This document shows, one piece after another, positions 1-7,583 of a stretch of DNA of 8,689 nucleotides. Below the pieces are notes generated by a model. That model was not told the origin of the DNA, did no database searches, and saw nothing but the letters and a program-made list of their open reading frames with translations. The position numbers and the translations under genes are program-made. This DNA comes from Alphaproteobacteria bacterium (GTDB lineage Bacteria > Pseudomonadota > Alphaproteobacteria > Rickettsiales > UBA1997). Numbering within the stretch: the stretch's first letter is position 1; each line of letters starts with the position of its first letter. The DNA lies in NCBI GenBank assembly GCA_016869775.1, contig VGDJ01000050.1, positions 1-8,689 of the forward strand. The letters are read 5' to 3'.

Positions 1-1
1 C

Positions 2-91
2 TGCGAAAATAAAAAACCATTCATTTTAGAAAACTCAAAAAATTCAGAAAAAGTCATTAATATTTTTAACAAAATTCTACAAAAAATTTAA
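2..91 (+). CDS. 3' end of an unidentified upstream gene (partial)
   Basis: From base 2 an open frame runs 29 codons to a TAA at 89-91, ending in residues ...NIFNKILQKI. It is the only frame here that stays open, and its Lys/Asn/Ile-rich composition matches the neighbouring proteins. The 'KPFIL.NSKNSEKVINIF' ending loosely recalls C-termini of MinD/Mrp-type P-loop ATPases, but the stretch is too short to assign and no function is claimed. It ends 14 nt before the leuS start, so the two genes are probably co-transcribed. The tail could also be a chance open frame, because the window cuts it at the 5' side. Confidence 0.4.
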   Translation, partial: CENKKPFILENSKNSEKVINIFNKILQKI

Positions 92-105
92 TTCTTTAAA
101 TTCAA

Positions 106-2721
106 ATGCAACAAGAAATTACCAATTACAATCACCAATTAGCTGAAAAAAAATGGCAAGAAATTTGGGCCAAAAATAATGTTTTTAAATTCGATAAAAA
201 TTCATCAAAATCAAAATATTATGTCCTAGAAATGTTTCCTTATCCATCTGGAAAAATTCATATGGGACACCTTCGCAATTATACAATTGGTGATGTGGTT
301 GCGCGTTTCAAAAAATTACAGGGCTTGAATGTTTTGCACCCCATGGGCTTCGATGCTTTTGGTTTGCCAGCTGAAAACGCCGCCTTGCAACGAGGTATTC
401 ATCCTGAGAGTTGGACTTTGTCAAATATTGAAAATATGCGCGACGAGCTTAAGTGTATAGGCTTATCGGTTGATTGGGAGCGAGAAGTTATAACATGTTT
501 ACCAAAATATTATCGTCACGAACAAAAAATATTCGCTGATTTTTTTAAAGCAGGCTTGGCATATCAAAAAGAATCTTTTGTTAATTGGGATCCAATTGAT
601 AAAACTGTTCTTGCTAATGAACAAGTAATTGATGGAAAGGGTTGGCGAAGTGGAGCTTTGGTTGAGAAAAAAAAGTTAAAGCAATGGTTTTTAAAAGTTT
701 CAGAATTTTCTGAAGAATTATTGCAAGAATTAAAAAACCTCAACGGTTGGGATGAAAGAGTTTTATCGATGCAAGAAAAATGGATTGGAAAGAGCTCTGG
801 ATTGTTAATCGATTTCGCCATTGCTAAAAACAATTCAACTAAATTACCTGAAAATTCTTATGTAAAAATTTATACAACTCGACCCGATACTCTTTATGGG
901 GCCTCATTTTTGGCTATCTCGCCCCATCATCCTTTGGCTCAGGAGATTGCTAAAAATAAAATTGAGATAAAAAATTTTATAGAAGAATGTAACAAAAATG
1001 CGGTTGATGAACAAACTCTCGAAAAGCAAGAAAAAATAGGCATTAGAACTGGAATTGAAGTAATTCATCCCCTTGATAAAAATATAAAACTAGAAGTTTT
1101 TATTGCTAATTTTGTACTTATGGAATATGGCACCGGAGCAATATTCGGCTGTCCTGCTCACGATCAGCGCGACTTTGAATTTGCTCAAAAATATCAACTA
1201 AAAATTACACAAGTTATTGCTCCAATTGGCGATCAAAAATGCGATTTACCATTTTTAGACGACGGAGTTTTGATAAATTCTGGCGAGCTTAATGGTCTCG
1301 ATTCAAAGTTGGCCAAAGAAAAGATCTTTGAAATTTTGGCGAGTCAAAAATTAGTTGAAAAGAAAATAAATTATCGCTTGCGCGATTGGGGAATTTCTCG
1401 CCAAAGATATTGGGGATGTCCAATTCCGATATTATATCTTGAGGATGGAAGAACTGTTTTGGTTCCAGATGATCAACTTCCAGTTGAGTTGCCAAAAGAT
1501 GTAGAATTCAAAGGATTGGGAAATCCACTTGAATTTCATCCAACTTGGAAACACACAACATATAAAGATGTTGATGGAAAGGTTTATAAAGCTATTCGCG
1601 AAACCGACACTTTTGATACTTTTTTTGAGAGTTCTTGGTATTTTTTACGTTATATTTCAGCGCCAGAAGATAAAGCTTTTGAGAAAGATTTAGTCGATAA
1701 AATTATGCCTGTCGATCAATATATTGGAGGGGTCGAGCACGCTGTTTTACATTTACTTTATTCTAGATTTTTTGTTAAAGCTCTAAATAAATGTGGATAT
1801 TTATCATTTAAAGAACCATTTAAGAACCTTCTAACTCAAGGTATGGTATGCCATCATACATTCAAAGATAAATCTGGAAATTGGGTTTATCCGAGTTCAG
1901 TTATTGAGATTGAAAAAGGAAGATTTATTCATGAAGAGACTCGTCAAGAAATAATTCTGGGGCGAAGTGAAAAAATGAGTAAATCGAAAAAAAATGTTGT
2001 TGAGCCAATCAATATTGTTAAAAGCTATGGAGCTGATACTGCGCGCCTATTTATGCTTTCTGATACTCCCGCTTCTCGTGATTTAGATTGGTCGGAGAGT
2101 GGAATTGATGGAGCTTGGCGTTATGTTAATCGATTGTGGAAATTGGTAGCCGGCTTTGTTGTTAATAATCAAAAAATTCTAACTAACGATATTAAAAATT
2201 TTGGTTCCAAAGATTTTTCTAATTTATCAAAAACCCAAATCGATACAATAAAATCAATCCATCGAGCTATATTTTTTGTACAAGATGAACTGAATAAATT
2301 AAATTTTAATCGAGCTATAGCCAAAATTAGAGAGTTTAGTAATGCGCTAGAAAAAATCGCTTTCAGCAATGATGTTGATGCTCAAATAATGCGTTTTGCC
2401 CTACAAAATTTAACAATTTTAATTGCTCCAATTATGCCTCATTTAGCCGAAGAATTATGGCATGAGTTGGGTAATAATTCGTTAGTATGCAATGCTGAAT
2501 TTCCGAATTTTGAGCATGATTTGTTGATTAATGACACTATTTCTGTAGCTGTTCAGGTATCAGGAAAGCTTCGTGCTGTAATAGATATGCCTAAAGGTAT
2601 CGATAAAGATTTTATGCAAGATCATGCAATTAATCATGAAAATGTTAAAAAATTTATCGATGGTAAGGAGATTAAAAAAATCGTTTTAGTGCCAGATAAG
2701 CTGGTAAACATCGTAATCTAG
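106..2721 (+). CDS. leuS: Leucyl-tRNA synthetase (class I aminoacyl-tRNA synthetase)
   Basis: Cytoplasmic enzyme that attaches leucine to tRNA-Leu using ATP and hydrolyses mischarged tRNA in its CP1 editing domain. At 871 residues it matches the usual bacterial length (E. coli about 860). The HIGH-type signature is HMGH at residues 52-55, after PYPSGK. The editing site has the threonine-rich TTRPDT at 257-262 and GCPAHDQRD at 348-356, where D356 aligns with the essential editing Asp345 of E. coli. The catalytic core continues with RDWGISRQRYWGCPIPI, and KMSKS lies at 623-627. The C-terminal tRNA-binding part contains VQVSGKLRAVI. Both synthesis and proofreading therefore look intact. The ATG at 106 is chosen because the protein then begins with the family-typical NHQLAEKKWQEIW region. 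No Shine-Dalgarno sequence precedes it. There are 8-A runs at 146-153, 667-674 and 1987-1994. It probably shares a transcript with the gene ending at 91 and converges on rnhA. Confidence 0.97.
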   Translation: MQQEITNYNHQLAEKKWQEIWAKNNVFKFDKNSSKSKYYVLEMFPYPSGKIHMGHLRNYTIGDVVARFKKLQGLNVLHPMGFDAFGLPAENAALQRGIHPESWTLSNIENMRDELKCIGLSVDWEREVITCLPKYYRHEQKIFADFFKAGLAYQKESFVNWDPIDKTVLANEQVIDGKGWRSGALVEKKKLKQWFLKVSEFSEELLQELKNLNGWDERVLSMQEKWIGKSSGLLIDFAIAKNNSTKLPENSYVKIYTTRPDTLYGASFLAISPHHPLAQEIAKNKIEIKNFIEECNKNAVDEQTLEKQEKIGIRTGIEVIHPLDKNIKLEVFIANFVLMEYGTGAIFGCPAHDQRDFEFAQKYQLKITQVIAPIGDQKCDLPFLDDGVLINSGELNGLDSKLAKEKIFEILASQKLVEKKINYRLRDWGISRQRYWGCPIPILYLEDGRTVLVPDDQLPVELPKDVEFKGLGNPLEFHPTWKHTTYKDVDGKVYKAIRETDTFDTFFESSWYFLRYISAPEDKAFEKDLVDKIMPVDQYIGGVEHAVLHLLYSRFFVKALNKCGYLSFKEPFKNLLTQGMVCHHTFKDKSGNWVYPSSVIEIEKGRFIHEETRQEIILGRSEKMSKSKKNVVEPINIVKSYGADTARLFMLSDTPASRDLDWSESGIDGAWRYVNRLWKLVAGFVVNNQKILTNDIKNFGSKDFSNLSKTQIDTIKSIHRAIFFVQDELNKLNFNRAIAKIREFSNALEKIAFSNDVDAQIMRFALQNLTILIAPIMPHLAEELWHELGNNSLVCNAEFPNFEHDLLINDTISVAVQVSGKLRAVIDMPKGIDKDFMQDHAINHENVKKFIDGKEIKKIVLVPDKLVNIVI

Positions 2722-2761
2722 TTTTTGCTATAGATAAATTTGGCGCATTTATATCAAAAAC
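2721..2761. terminator. Imperfect inverted repeat between convergent leuS and rnhA
   Basis: The arms 2721-2732 (gtttttgctata) and 2750-2761 (tatatcaaaaac) pair at 11 of 12 positions around a 17 nt loop. An alternative inner pairing, ataaat with atttat, is also possible. The repeat fills most of the 52 bp between the leuS stop and the rnhA stop, where a bidirectional terminator would be expected. The stem is A/T-rich and has no clean trailing T-tract on either strand, so it is not a classical intrinsic terminator. Position is the main support. Confidence 0.3.
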
Positions 2762-2773
2762 TTAAAATCAAAT

Positions 2774-3235
2774 TTAGAAGTTCTTAAAAATTGCCTCGCG
2801 TGCTAGGTTATCAGCGATATCATTATATTTGTTGCCTGAGTGACCTTTAACCCAACGCCATTCGATGTTGTGTTTATTTACCTCGTTGTCAAGTTTTTGC
2901 CATAATTCACAATTCTTGACAGGCTTTTTGTCGGCAGTTTTCCAGCCATTATTTTTCCAACCATTAATCCACTTTGTAATGCCTTCCATTACATATTTGC
3001 TATCAGTATAGATAATAATTTCCGAGGATTTTTTAATAATTTTTAATGATTCAATAACTGCTGTAATTTCCATTTGATTGTTGGTGGTATCTTTTTGAGA
3101 GCCGGAAATCTGTTTCTGATGCTCTTTAAACATCAATATTGCCCCCCATCCTCCATCACCGGGATTTCCAGAGCATGCCCCATCGGTATATATTATGATT
3201 TTTTGTGAGTCTAATTGTGGTGAATTATTGGTCAT
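2774..3235 (-). CDS. rnhA: Ribonuclease HI
   Basis: Endonuclease that cleaves the RNA strand of RNA-DNA hybrids, as in Okazaki primer removal and R-loop resolution. At 153 residues it is close to E. coli RNase HI (155). The two-metal carboxylate set is complete: D18 in IIYTDGACSGNPG, E56 in NNQMEITAV, D78 in IIYTDSKYV and D142 in the C-terminal IADNLAREA. The flexible-loop His is H132 in WVKGHSG. The Trp-rich basic protrusion WINGWKNNGWKTADKKPVKN is present, as in E. coli-type enzymes. Its ATG overlaps the proC stop (ATGA, 3232-3235), which fixes the start and suggests translational coupling. A GAG lies a few bases upstream inside proC, the nearest thing to a ribosome-binding site among the genes here. 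It is probably the last gene of its transcript and converges on leuS. Confidence 0.96.
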   Translation of the reverse strand: MTNNSPQLDSQKIIIYTDGACSGNPGDGGWGAILMFKEHQKQISGSQKDTTNNQMEITAVIESLKIIKKSSEIIIYTDSKYVMEGITKWINGWKNNGWKTADKKPVKNCELWQKLDNEVNKHNIEWRWVKGHSGNKYNDIADNLAREAIFKNF

Positions 3236-4041
3236 AATTTCTCGAGGCGTTGAGATTTTCTAATGCCATTTTCGAGAGCCTTAGAAAAGACATTCTGTAA
3301 CTTATTATTTTTAATTAAAGATTTTAATGAAGCCTCGGTTACTCCTTTCTTGCTAGTTACATCGGCTCTTAAATCTTTAAAGTTTTTGGATGATTTTTGG
3401 CTTAAAACTGCTGAACCTAAAAACAAATTTATGGTTAATTCTTGAATAATTTCGTGAGGAACAAAATATTTTTTAGCTAAATTTTCAAAAATCTCTTGAA
3501 GAAGAAAAATATAAGCGGGTCCACATCCATAAAGAGCGGTGAGGGCATGAAAAAGTTTTTCATCTTTTATTTCAAAGGATAAGCCACAGTTTTTAAAAAA
3601 ATTTTTAACCAAAATTTTATTATTTTCATTAACGTTATCAAAAAAAATGGGAATAATTCCGTGATCGACTTCAAGGGTTATGTTGGGCATGCATCGAGCT
3701 ATTTGAGAATTTTGTCCAAAAATACTTTTGAAAAAAAAAGTGTTTTTGCCAGCTAAAATTGATATAATGACTGTGTCTTGATTAAATATTTTAGATTGCG
3801 CAAGTTCTTGCAAAATTTTAGAGGAATTTTGGGGTTTTATGCATATAAAAATTACATCAGCTCGATAATTTTTTGGAATATAGCTTAAATTAGAGATATA
3901 ATTTATATCACTGATTTTGTTGTTTTGGGAAGGTTTTAAAATTAAAAAATCTTGTTTTGAAAATAAATTATTTTTTATCAAATTATTGAGAATTTTTGTA
4001 CCCATTTTTCCACAACCGATGAAGAAGATGTTTTTGTTCAT
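3232..4041 (-). CDS. proC: Pyrroline-5-carboxylate reductase
   Basis: Catalyses the last step of proline synthesis, reducing 1-pyrroline-5-carboxylate to L-proline with NAD(P)H, in the cytoplasm. Its 269 residues equal the E. coli enzyme length. An N-terminal Rossmann fold shows GCGKMG at 9-14, followed by the IFICIKPQ strand, VIISILAGK and the RCMPN motif. The C-terminal dimerisation domain has ALTALYGCGPAYIF and the family signature region DLRADVTSKKGVTEASL at about 223-239. The usual VTSPGGTT segment reads VTSKKGVT here, a mild divergence. The gene is noticeably more AT-rich than sdhA and contains a 9-nt homopolymer at 3731-3739, read as Phe codons. It starts 89 nt after sdhB, beyond a terminator-like hairpin, and overlaps rnhA by ATGA. 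Whether it depends on sdh read-through or has its own promoter is unclear, since I see no convincing promoter in the gap. Confidence 0.94.
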   Translation of the reverse strand: MNKNIFFIGCGKMGTKILNNLIKNNLFSKQDFLILKPSQNNKISDINYISNLSYIPKNYRADVIFICIKPQNSSKILQELAQSKIFNQDTVIISILAGKNTFFFKSIFGQNSQIARCMPNITLEVDHGIIPIFFDNVNENNKILVKNFFKNCGLSFEIKDEKLFHALTALYGCGPAYIFLLQEIFENLAKKYFVPHEIIQELTINLFLGSAVLSQKSSKNFKDLRADVTSKKGVTEASLKSLIKNNKLQNVFSKALENGIRKSQRLEKL

Positions 4042-4069
4042 AATTGATAATTGTTAATTTTAGACTACA

Positions 4070-4140
4070 AAAAGGCTTAGTTTGAGTATTCTTTAAAACT
4101 GGGTTATTTAAATAATTTGATTATTCTGAACTAAGCTTTT
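4070..4140 (-). terminator. Terminator-like hairpin after sdhB, with a long loop
   Basis: On the minus strand GCTTAGTT (4136-4129) pairs perfectly with AACTAAGC (4082-4075). The stem can extend as AAAA (4140-4137) against the TTTT that follows, with one bulged C. A run of five T (4073-4069) follows the 3' arm, as in intrinsic terminators. The 46 nt loop is unusually long but can fold further: AATAAT/ATTATT (4125-4120 with 4116-4111), or alternatively the perfect palindrome TTATTTAAATAA at 4104-4115. The 5' arm overlaps the last codons and stop of sdhB. It probably ends or attenuates the sdh transcript before proC. Confidence 0.5.
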
Positions 4141-4928
4141 CTGTCGGCGATGGCCTGTTTAATTTTACCAATTGCTTTTGCAGGATTTAAGCCCTTGGGG
4201 CAGGTTTGTGTACAATTCATGATGGTATGACAACGATAGAGTTTAAAAGGGTCTTCAAGAGCGTCAAGTCTTTCGGCAGTCGCTTCATCTCGAGAATCTG
4301 CTATCCAGCGTTGAGCTTGAAGAAGTACGGCTGGTCCAAGATATTTTTCACTATTCCACCAATAACTTGGGCAAGATGTTGAACAGCAAGCGCATAAAAT
4401 GCATTCGTATAAGCCATCAAGTTTTTCTCTTTCTTCGGGAGATTGTTGCCTTTCCTTTTGAGGGTTAATAGGTTCTGATGCCTGAAGCCATGGTTTGATT
4501 GATTTATATTGTTCATAAAAGTGAGTTAAGTCGGGAACTAAATCTTTGACGACTGGCATATGAGGAAGTGGATAAATTTTGATGGTGTTTGACTTGCATT
4601 CCGATATAGATTTAGTACATGCAAGAGTATTTGAGCCATCAATATTCATGGCGCATGAGCCACAAATTCCTTCTCTACAAGAGCGGCGGAATGTAAGGCT
4701 TGAATCTTGTTCTGATTTCATTTTTATCAGAGCATCAAGCACCATTGGACCACAGTTGTCTAGATCGATTTCAAAACGATCAATGTGAGGATTTTTTTGC
4801 TCAGAATCTTCGGGGTCGTATCGATAAACCTCAAAAACTTTAACGTTCTTAGATTTACCATCAGCTTTGAATGTTTTGCTATTCTTGTTATCAATTTTTG
4901 AATTTTTTGGTAAAGTGAATTCTGCCAT
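4131..4928 (-). CDS. sdhB: Succinate dehydrogenase iron-sulfur subunit
   Basis: Electron-transfer subunit of complex II, passing electrons from the FAD of SdhA through three Fe-S clusters to quinone at the SdhCD membrane anchor. It acts on the cytoplasmic face of the inner membrane. All eleven ligand cysteines are present: C84, C89, C92 and C104 for [2Fe-2S], C176, C179, C182 and C243 for [4Fe-4S], and C186, C233 and C239 for [3Fe-4S]. Hallmark strings are SCREGICGSC, ECILCACCSTSCPSYWWN and NCTQTCPKGLNP. At 265 residues it has about 29 more N-terminal residues than E. coli SdhB. This MAEFTLPKNSKI-type extension is typical of alphaproteobacterial enzymes. It begins 18 nt after sdhA with no Shine-Dalgarno sequence (context AAATTATG). 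Its last codons lie in the 5' arm of the downstream hairpin. Confidence 0.97.
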   Translation of the reverse strand: MAEFTLPKNSKIDNKNSKTFKADGKSKNVKVFEVYRYDPEDSEQKNPHIDRFEIDLDNCGPMVLDALIKMKSEQDSSLTFRRSCREGICGSCAMNIDGSNTLACTKSISECKSNTIKIYPLPHMPVVKDLVPDLTHFYEQYKSIKPWLQASEPINPQKERQQSPEEREKLDGLYECILCACCSTSCPSYWWNSEKYLGPAVLLQAQRWIADSRDEATAERLDALEDPFKLYRCHTIMNCTQTCPKGLNPAKAIGKIKQAIADRKA

Positions 4929-4946
4929 AATTTAAAATTTTAATAA

Positions 4947-6746
4947 TTAATAAACTCGCTTTTTGGGTGGAAAGGCTTGAACTTCATTACTTAGGGGTTT
5001 TAACACCACTTCACGATAGTCAACTTTGGTTTGCCCTTTATTATCGCACCACATAATTGTGTGTTTCAGCCAATTATCATCATCGCGATCTTTAAAGTCA
5101 TCGCGAGCATGAGCGCCACGACTTTCTTTACGATTTAGAGCGCTAGCAATTGTGACTAATGCTTGAGAGCGGAGATTATCAAGTTCAAGAGCTTCAATTA
5201 AATCGCTATTCCAAATTAATCCACGATCAGAAATTTTAATATCGTCAAAATTATTGAAGATGTTTTTTATTTTATTGGCACCATCCTCAAGTGTTTTTTC
5301 AGTTCTAAAAACCGCTGCATGTTTTTGCATGCAATCTTGCATTTCACTTCGAATTTTGGCGGTTGAAATTGAACCTTCGGCATTGCGAATTTTATCAAGT
5401 CTAGCAATCGCGTATTCACCAGTATTTTCTGAGAAATCATTGTGTTTAGAGTTTGGTTTAACAATCTCTGAAGCTCTGATAGCAGAGGCTCTTCCAAAAA
5501 CAACAAGGTCAAGAAGTGAGTTTGAGCCGAGTCTATTAGCGCCATGAACTGAAACGCATCCAGCTTCACCTATCGCCATTAGGCCTTGAACCACTTCGGT
5601 TTTGCCGTTTTTAATGTTCAGAACTTCACCTTTATAATTGGTTGGAATACCACCCATATTGTAGTGAACAGTTGGTATAACCGGAATTGGTTGCTTGGTA
5701 ACATCAACCCCTGCAAAGATCTTGGCGGTTTCTGAAATTCCCGGCAATCTTTCGTGAAGAACTTTTGGATCGAGGTGATTTAAATGAAGAAAAATATGAT
5801 CTTTGTTGGGCCCAACACCTCGACCAGCCATAATTTCCATGGTCATTGCGCGTGAAACAACGTCACGACTAGCTAAATCTTTTGCACTTGGAGCGTAGCG
5901 TTCCATGAATCTTTCACCTTCAGAATTTACAAGATAGCCACCTTCACCTCTTGCGCCTTCGGTAATAAGGCAACCAGAGCCGTATACTCCAGTTGGGTGA
6001 AACTGAACAAATTCCATATCTTGCAATGGAAGGCCAGCTCGTAAAACCATTCCTCCACCATCACCGGTGCATGTATGGGCTGATGTAGCTGAAAAATATG
6101 CGCGACCATATCCACCAGTTGCCAAAACAACTAAATGACCTTTGAAACGGTGAATTGTTCCGTCAAGCATAGATAATGCCATAACTCCGCGACATACACC
6201 ATTTTCCATAATTAAGTCGAGAGCAAAATATTCAATAAAAAATTGTGCGTTATGTTTGAGTGATTGTTGATAAAGCGTGTGCAAAATTGCGTGCCCAGTT
6301 CTATCGGCTGCAGCACATGTGCGTTGTGCTGGACCACCTTCACCATATTTTTTGGTCATTCCACCAAATGGTCGTTGATAAATTTTACCGTCTTTGGTAC
6401 GAGAAAACGGAACTCCATAGTGTTCGAGTTCAATTATAGCATCAGGAGCCTCTTTACACATATATTCAATTGCATCTTGATCTCCAAGCCAATCTGATCC
6501 TTTGATGGTATCAAACATATGCCAGCGCCAATCATCTTCACCCATATTACCAAGTGCGGCGGATATTCCGCCTTGAGCAGCTACGGTATGTGAGCGCGTC
6601 GGGAAAACTTTGCTAATACAAGCGGTTGATAAACCTTTTTGTGCCATGCCGAAAGTAGAGCGAAGACCTGCACCACCAGCTCCAACAACTACAACATCAA
6701 ATTCATGGTCGATAATTGAATAATTTACTATTTTAGTTTCAGACAT
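4947..6746 (-). CDS. sdhA: Succinate dehydrogenase flavoprotein subunit
   Basis: Catalytic subunit of complex II, oxidising succinate to fumarate in the TCA cycle and passing electrons to SdhB. At 599 residues it is close to E. coli SdhA (588). The FAD dinucleotide-binding motif is VVVVGAGGAG, with GAGGAG at 22-27. H53 in TRSHTVAAQGG is the expected covalent FAD attachment residue (E. coli H45). Substrate-site residues are conserved: H250 and T262-E263 (VQFHPTG, ITEGARGEGG), the catalytic Arg R294 (ASRDVV), H361 (PTVHYNMGG) and R405 (GANRLGSNS). The C-terminal domain keeps ESRGAHARDDF. It is the third gene of sdhCDAB, 22 nt after sdhD and 18 nt before sdhB. It is less AT-rich than proC, as expected for a strongly conserved protein. 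Confidence 0.98.
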   Translation of the reverse strand: MSETKIVNYSIIDHEFDVVVVGAGGAGLRSTFGMAQKGLSTACISKVFPTRSHTVAAQGGISAALGNMGEDDWRWHMFDTIKGSDWLGDQDAIEYMCKEAPDAIIELEHYGVPFSRTKDGKIYQRPFGGMTKKYGEGGPAQRTCAAADRTGHAILHTLYQQSLKHNAQFFIEYFALDLIMENGVCRGVMALSMLDGTIHRFKGHLVVLATGGYGRAYFSATSAHTCTGDGGGMVLRAGLPLQDMEFVQFHPTGVYGSGCLITEGARGEGGYLVNSEGERFMERYAPSAKDLASRDVVSRAMTMEIMAGRGVGPNKDHIFLHLNHLDPKVLHERLPGISETAKIFAGVDVTKQPIPVIPTVHYNMGGIPTNYKGEVLNIKNGKTEVVQGLMAIGEAGCVSVHGANRLGSNSLLDLVVFGRASAIRASEIVKPNSKHNDFSENTGEYAIARLDKIRNAEGSISTAKIRSEMQDCMQKHAAVFRTEKTLEDGANKIKNIFNNFDDIKISDRGLIWNSDLIEALELDNLRSQALVTIASALNRKESRGAHARDDFKDRDDDNWLKHTIMWCDNKGQTKVDYREVVLKPLSNEVQAFPPKKRVY

Positions 6747-6768
6747 TTTGTATAGAAAAATTTATAAA

Positions 6769-7131
6769 TTAATTAATCAAATGAAGTTTAAGAATTGCCA
6801 ATACTACGGCGGTAACGGTAGTGATTGAAAAAAAATTTACTAACATAATATAAAAATGAACCTTAGCTTTGTTGTTAACATAATCTTCGATTATAACTCT
6901 CATACCAAGCGAACCATGATAAAGTGAAGTGCTAAAAAATAAAATTGACATGAAGGCGTTAAACGGGTACGCAAAAAAAACTGGAAGGTAACCTTCGGGA
7001 TCAAGAGCAATTTCAATAAGCGATAATACTAACCAAATAATTAGTGGTATTAAAGCTACAGCCGAAACTCTTTGGCATAGCCAGTGATGAAAACCATTTT
7101 TTGTAGATGGGGCAATTTCAATTTTTTTCAT
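6769..7131 (-). CDS. sdhD: Succinate dehydrogenase membrane anchor subunit
   Basis: Small hydrophobic subunit that, with SdhC, anchors SdhAB in the inner membrane and forms the heme b and ubiquinone sites. At 120 residues it is of normal size. Three membrane segments are visible at about 23-43, 56-73 and 93-117. The N-terminal GFHHWLCQRVSAVAL resembles the family's 'W..QR.SA' motif. H72 (SLYHGSLGMR) and the D83-Y84 pair (IIEDYV) keep the 11-residue spacing of E. coli H71/D82/Y83, the heme/quinone-site residues. Its ATG lies 2 nt after the sdhC stop, so translation is probably coupled. Sequence conservation in this family is low, so the call rests on topology, these residues and operon position. 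Confidence 0.93.
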   Translation of the reverse strand: MKKIEIAPSTKNGFHHWLCQRVSAVALIPLIIWLVLSLIEIALDPEGYLPVFFAYPFNAFMSILFFSTSLYHGSLGMRVIIEDYVNNKAKVHFYIMLVNFFSITTVTAVVLAILKLHLIN

Positions 7132-7133
7132 AA

Positions 7134-7568
7134 TTAAAATAATTTTAGGTAAATTGTTGTTGCAATAGTGGTTATTGTTAAAATCAATGATGTTAATAAA
7201 ACCAAATAGCCTGTGATACGAGCTTTCTTTAGATCAAAACCTTTTCCAATATCCCAAAATAGGTGACGTATTCCGTTGCAAAAGTGATAATAAAGTGAAA
7301 ATATTACAAAAATTATAGCCCCAAAGAATAAAGCTTTAAGAATTAAAGTTGTAGTGCATTCGCAACTTTTTTGGTCAGAAATTGAGCCAAAGCTATATGT
7401 ATAATAAACAATGAACCATGCTATAATTAGAATTGAAAAGTACAATCCAACTCCAGTCAGGCGGTGCATTATTGATGTAATAGAAGAGATGTTCCAGCGA
7501 TAAATTTGCAGATGCGGAGAAGTTGGTTTTGAGTGATCATGAGTGTTGACCAATTGATTTTTAGACAT
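7134..7568 (-). CDS. sdhC: Succinate dehydrogenase cytochrome b556 subunit
   Basis: Membrane subunit of complex II that binds heme b with SdhD and helps form the ubiquinone site. At 144 residues it has three predicted membrane segments at about 38-57, 75-95 and 120-142. The N-terminal signature SPHLQIYRW...SITSIMHRLTGVGLYF is clear, with S32 and R36 matching the E. coli quinone-site residues S27 and R31. H95 in YYHFCNGIRHLFWD is the expected heme ligand (E. coli H84), and the NGIRHLFWD string is characteristic of alphaproteobacterial and mitochondrial SdhC. Two cysteines (C69, C71) sit in the loop between segments 1 and 2. It is the first gene of the sdh operon, preceded by a 117 bp divergent region. 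The start context is A-rich (AAAAAAATG) without a Shine-Dalgarno sequence. Confidence 0.96.
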   Translation of the reverse strand: MSKNQLVNTHDHSKPTSPHLQIYRWNISSITSIMHRLTGVGLYFSILIIAWFIVYYTYSFGSISDQKSCECTTTLILKALFFGAIIFVIFSLYYHFCNGIRHLFWDIGKGFDLKKARITGYLVLLTSLILTITTIATTIYLKLF

Positions 7569-7583
7569 TTTTTTAAATGAAAT

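Noticed and set aside
3263..3445. 60-codon plus-strand open frame antisense to the 3' part of proC.
   Set aside because: It is a mirror of the conserved ProC C-terminal domain, with no independent signals.
5254..5569. Open frames of about 97-100 codons inside sdhA, on the opposite strand (5254-5547) and in another minus frame (5267-5569).
   Set aside because: They lie entirely within well-conserved sdhA sequence, show no recognisable protein features and have no initiation context. They are compositional shadows.
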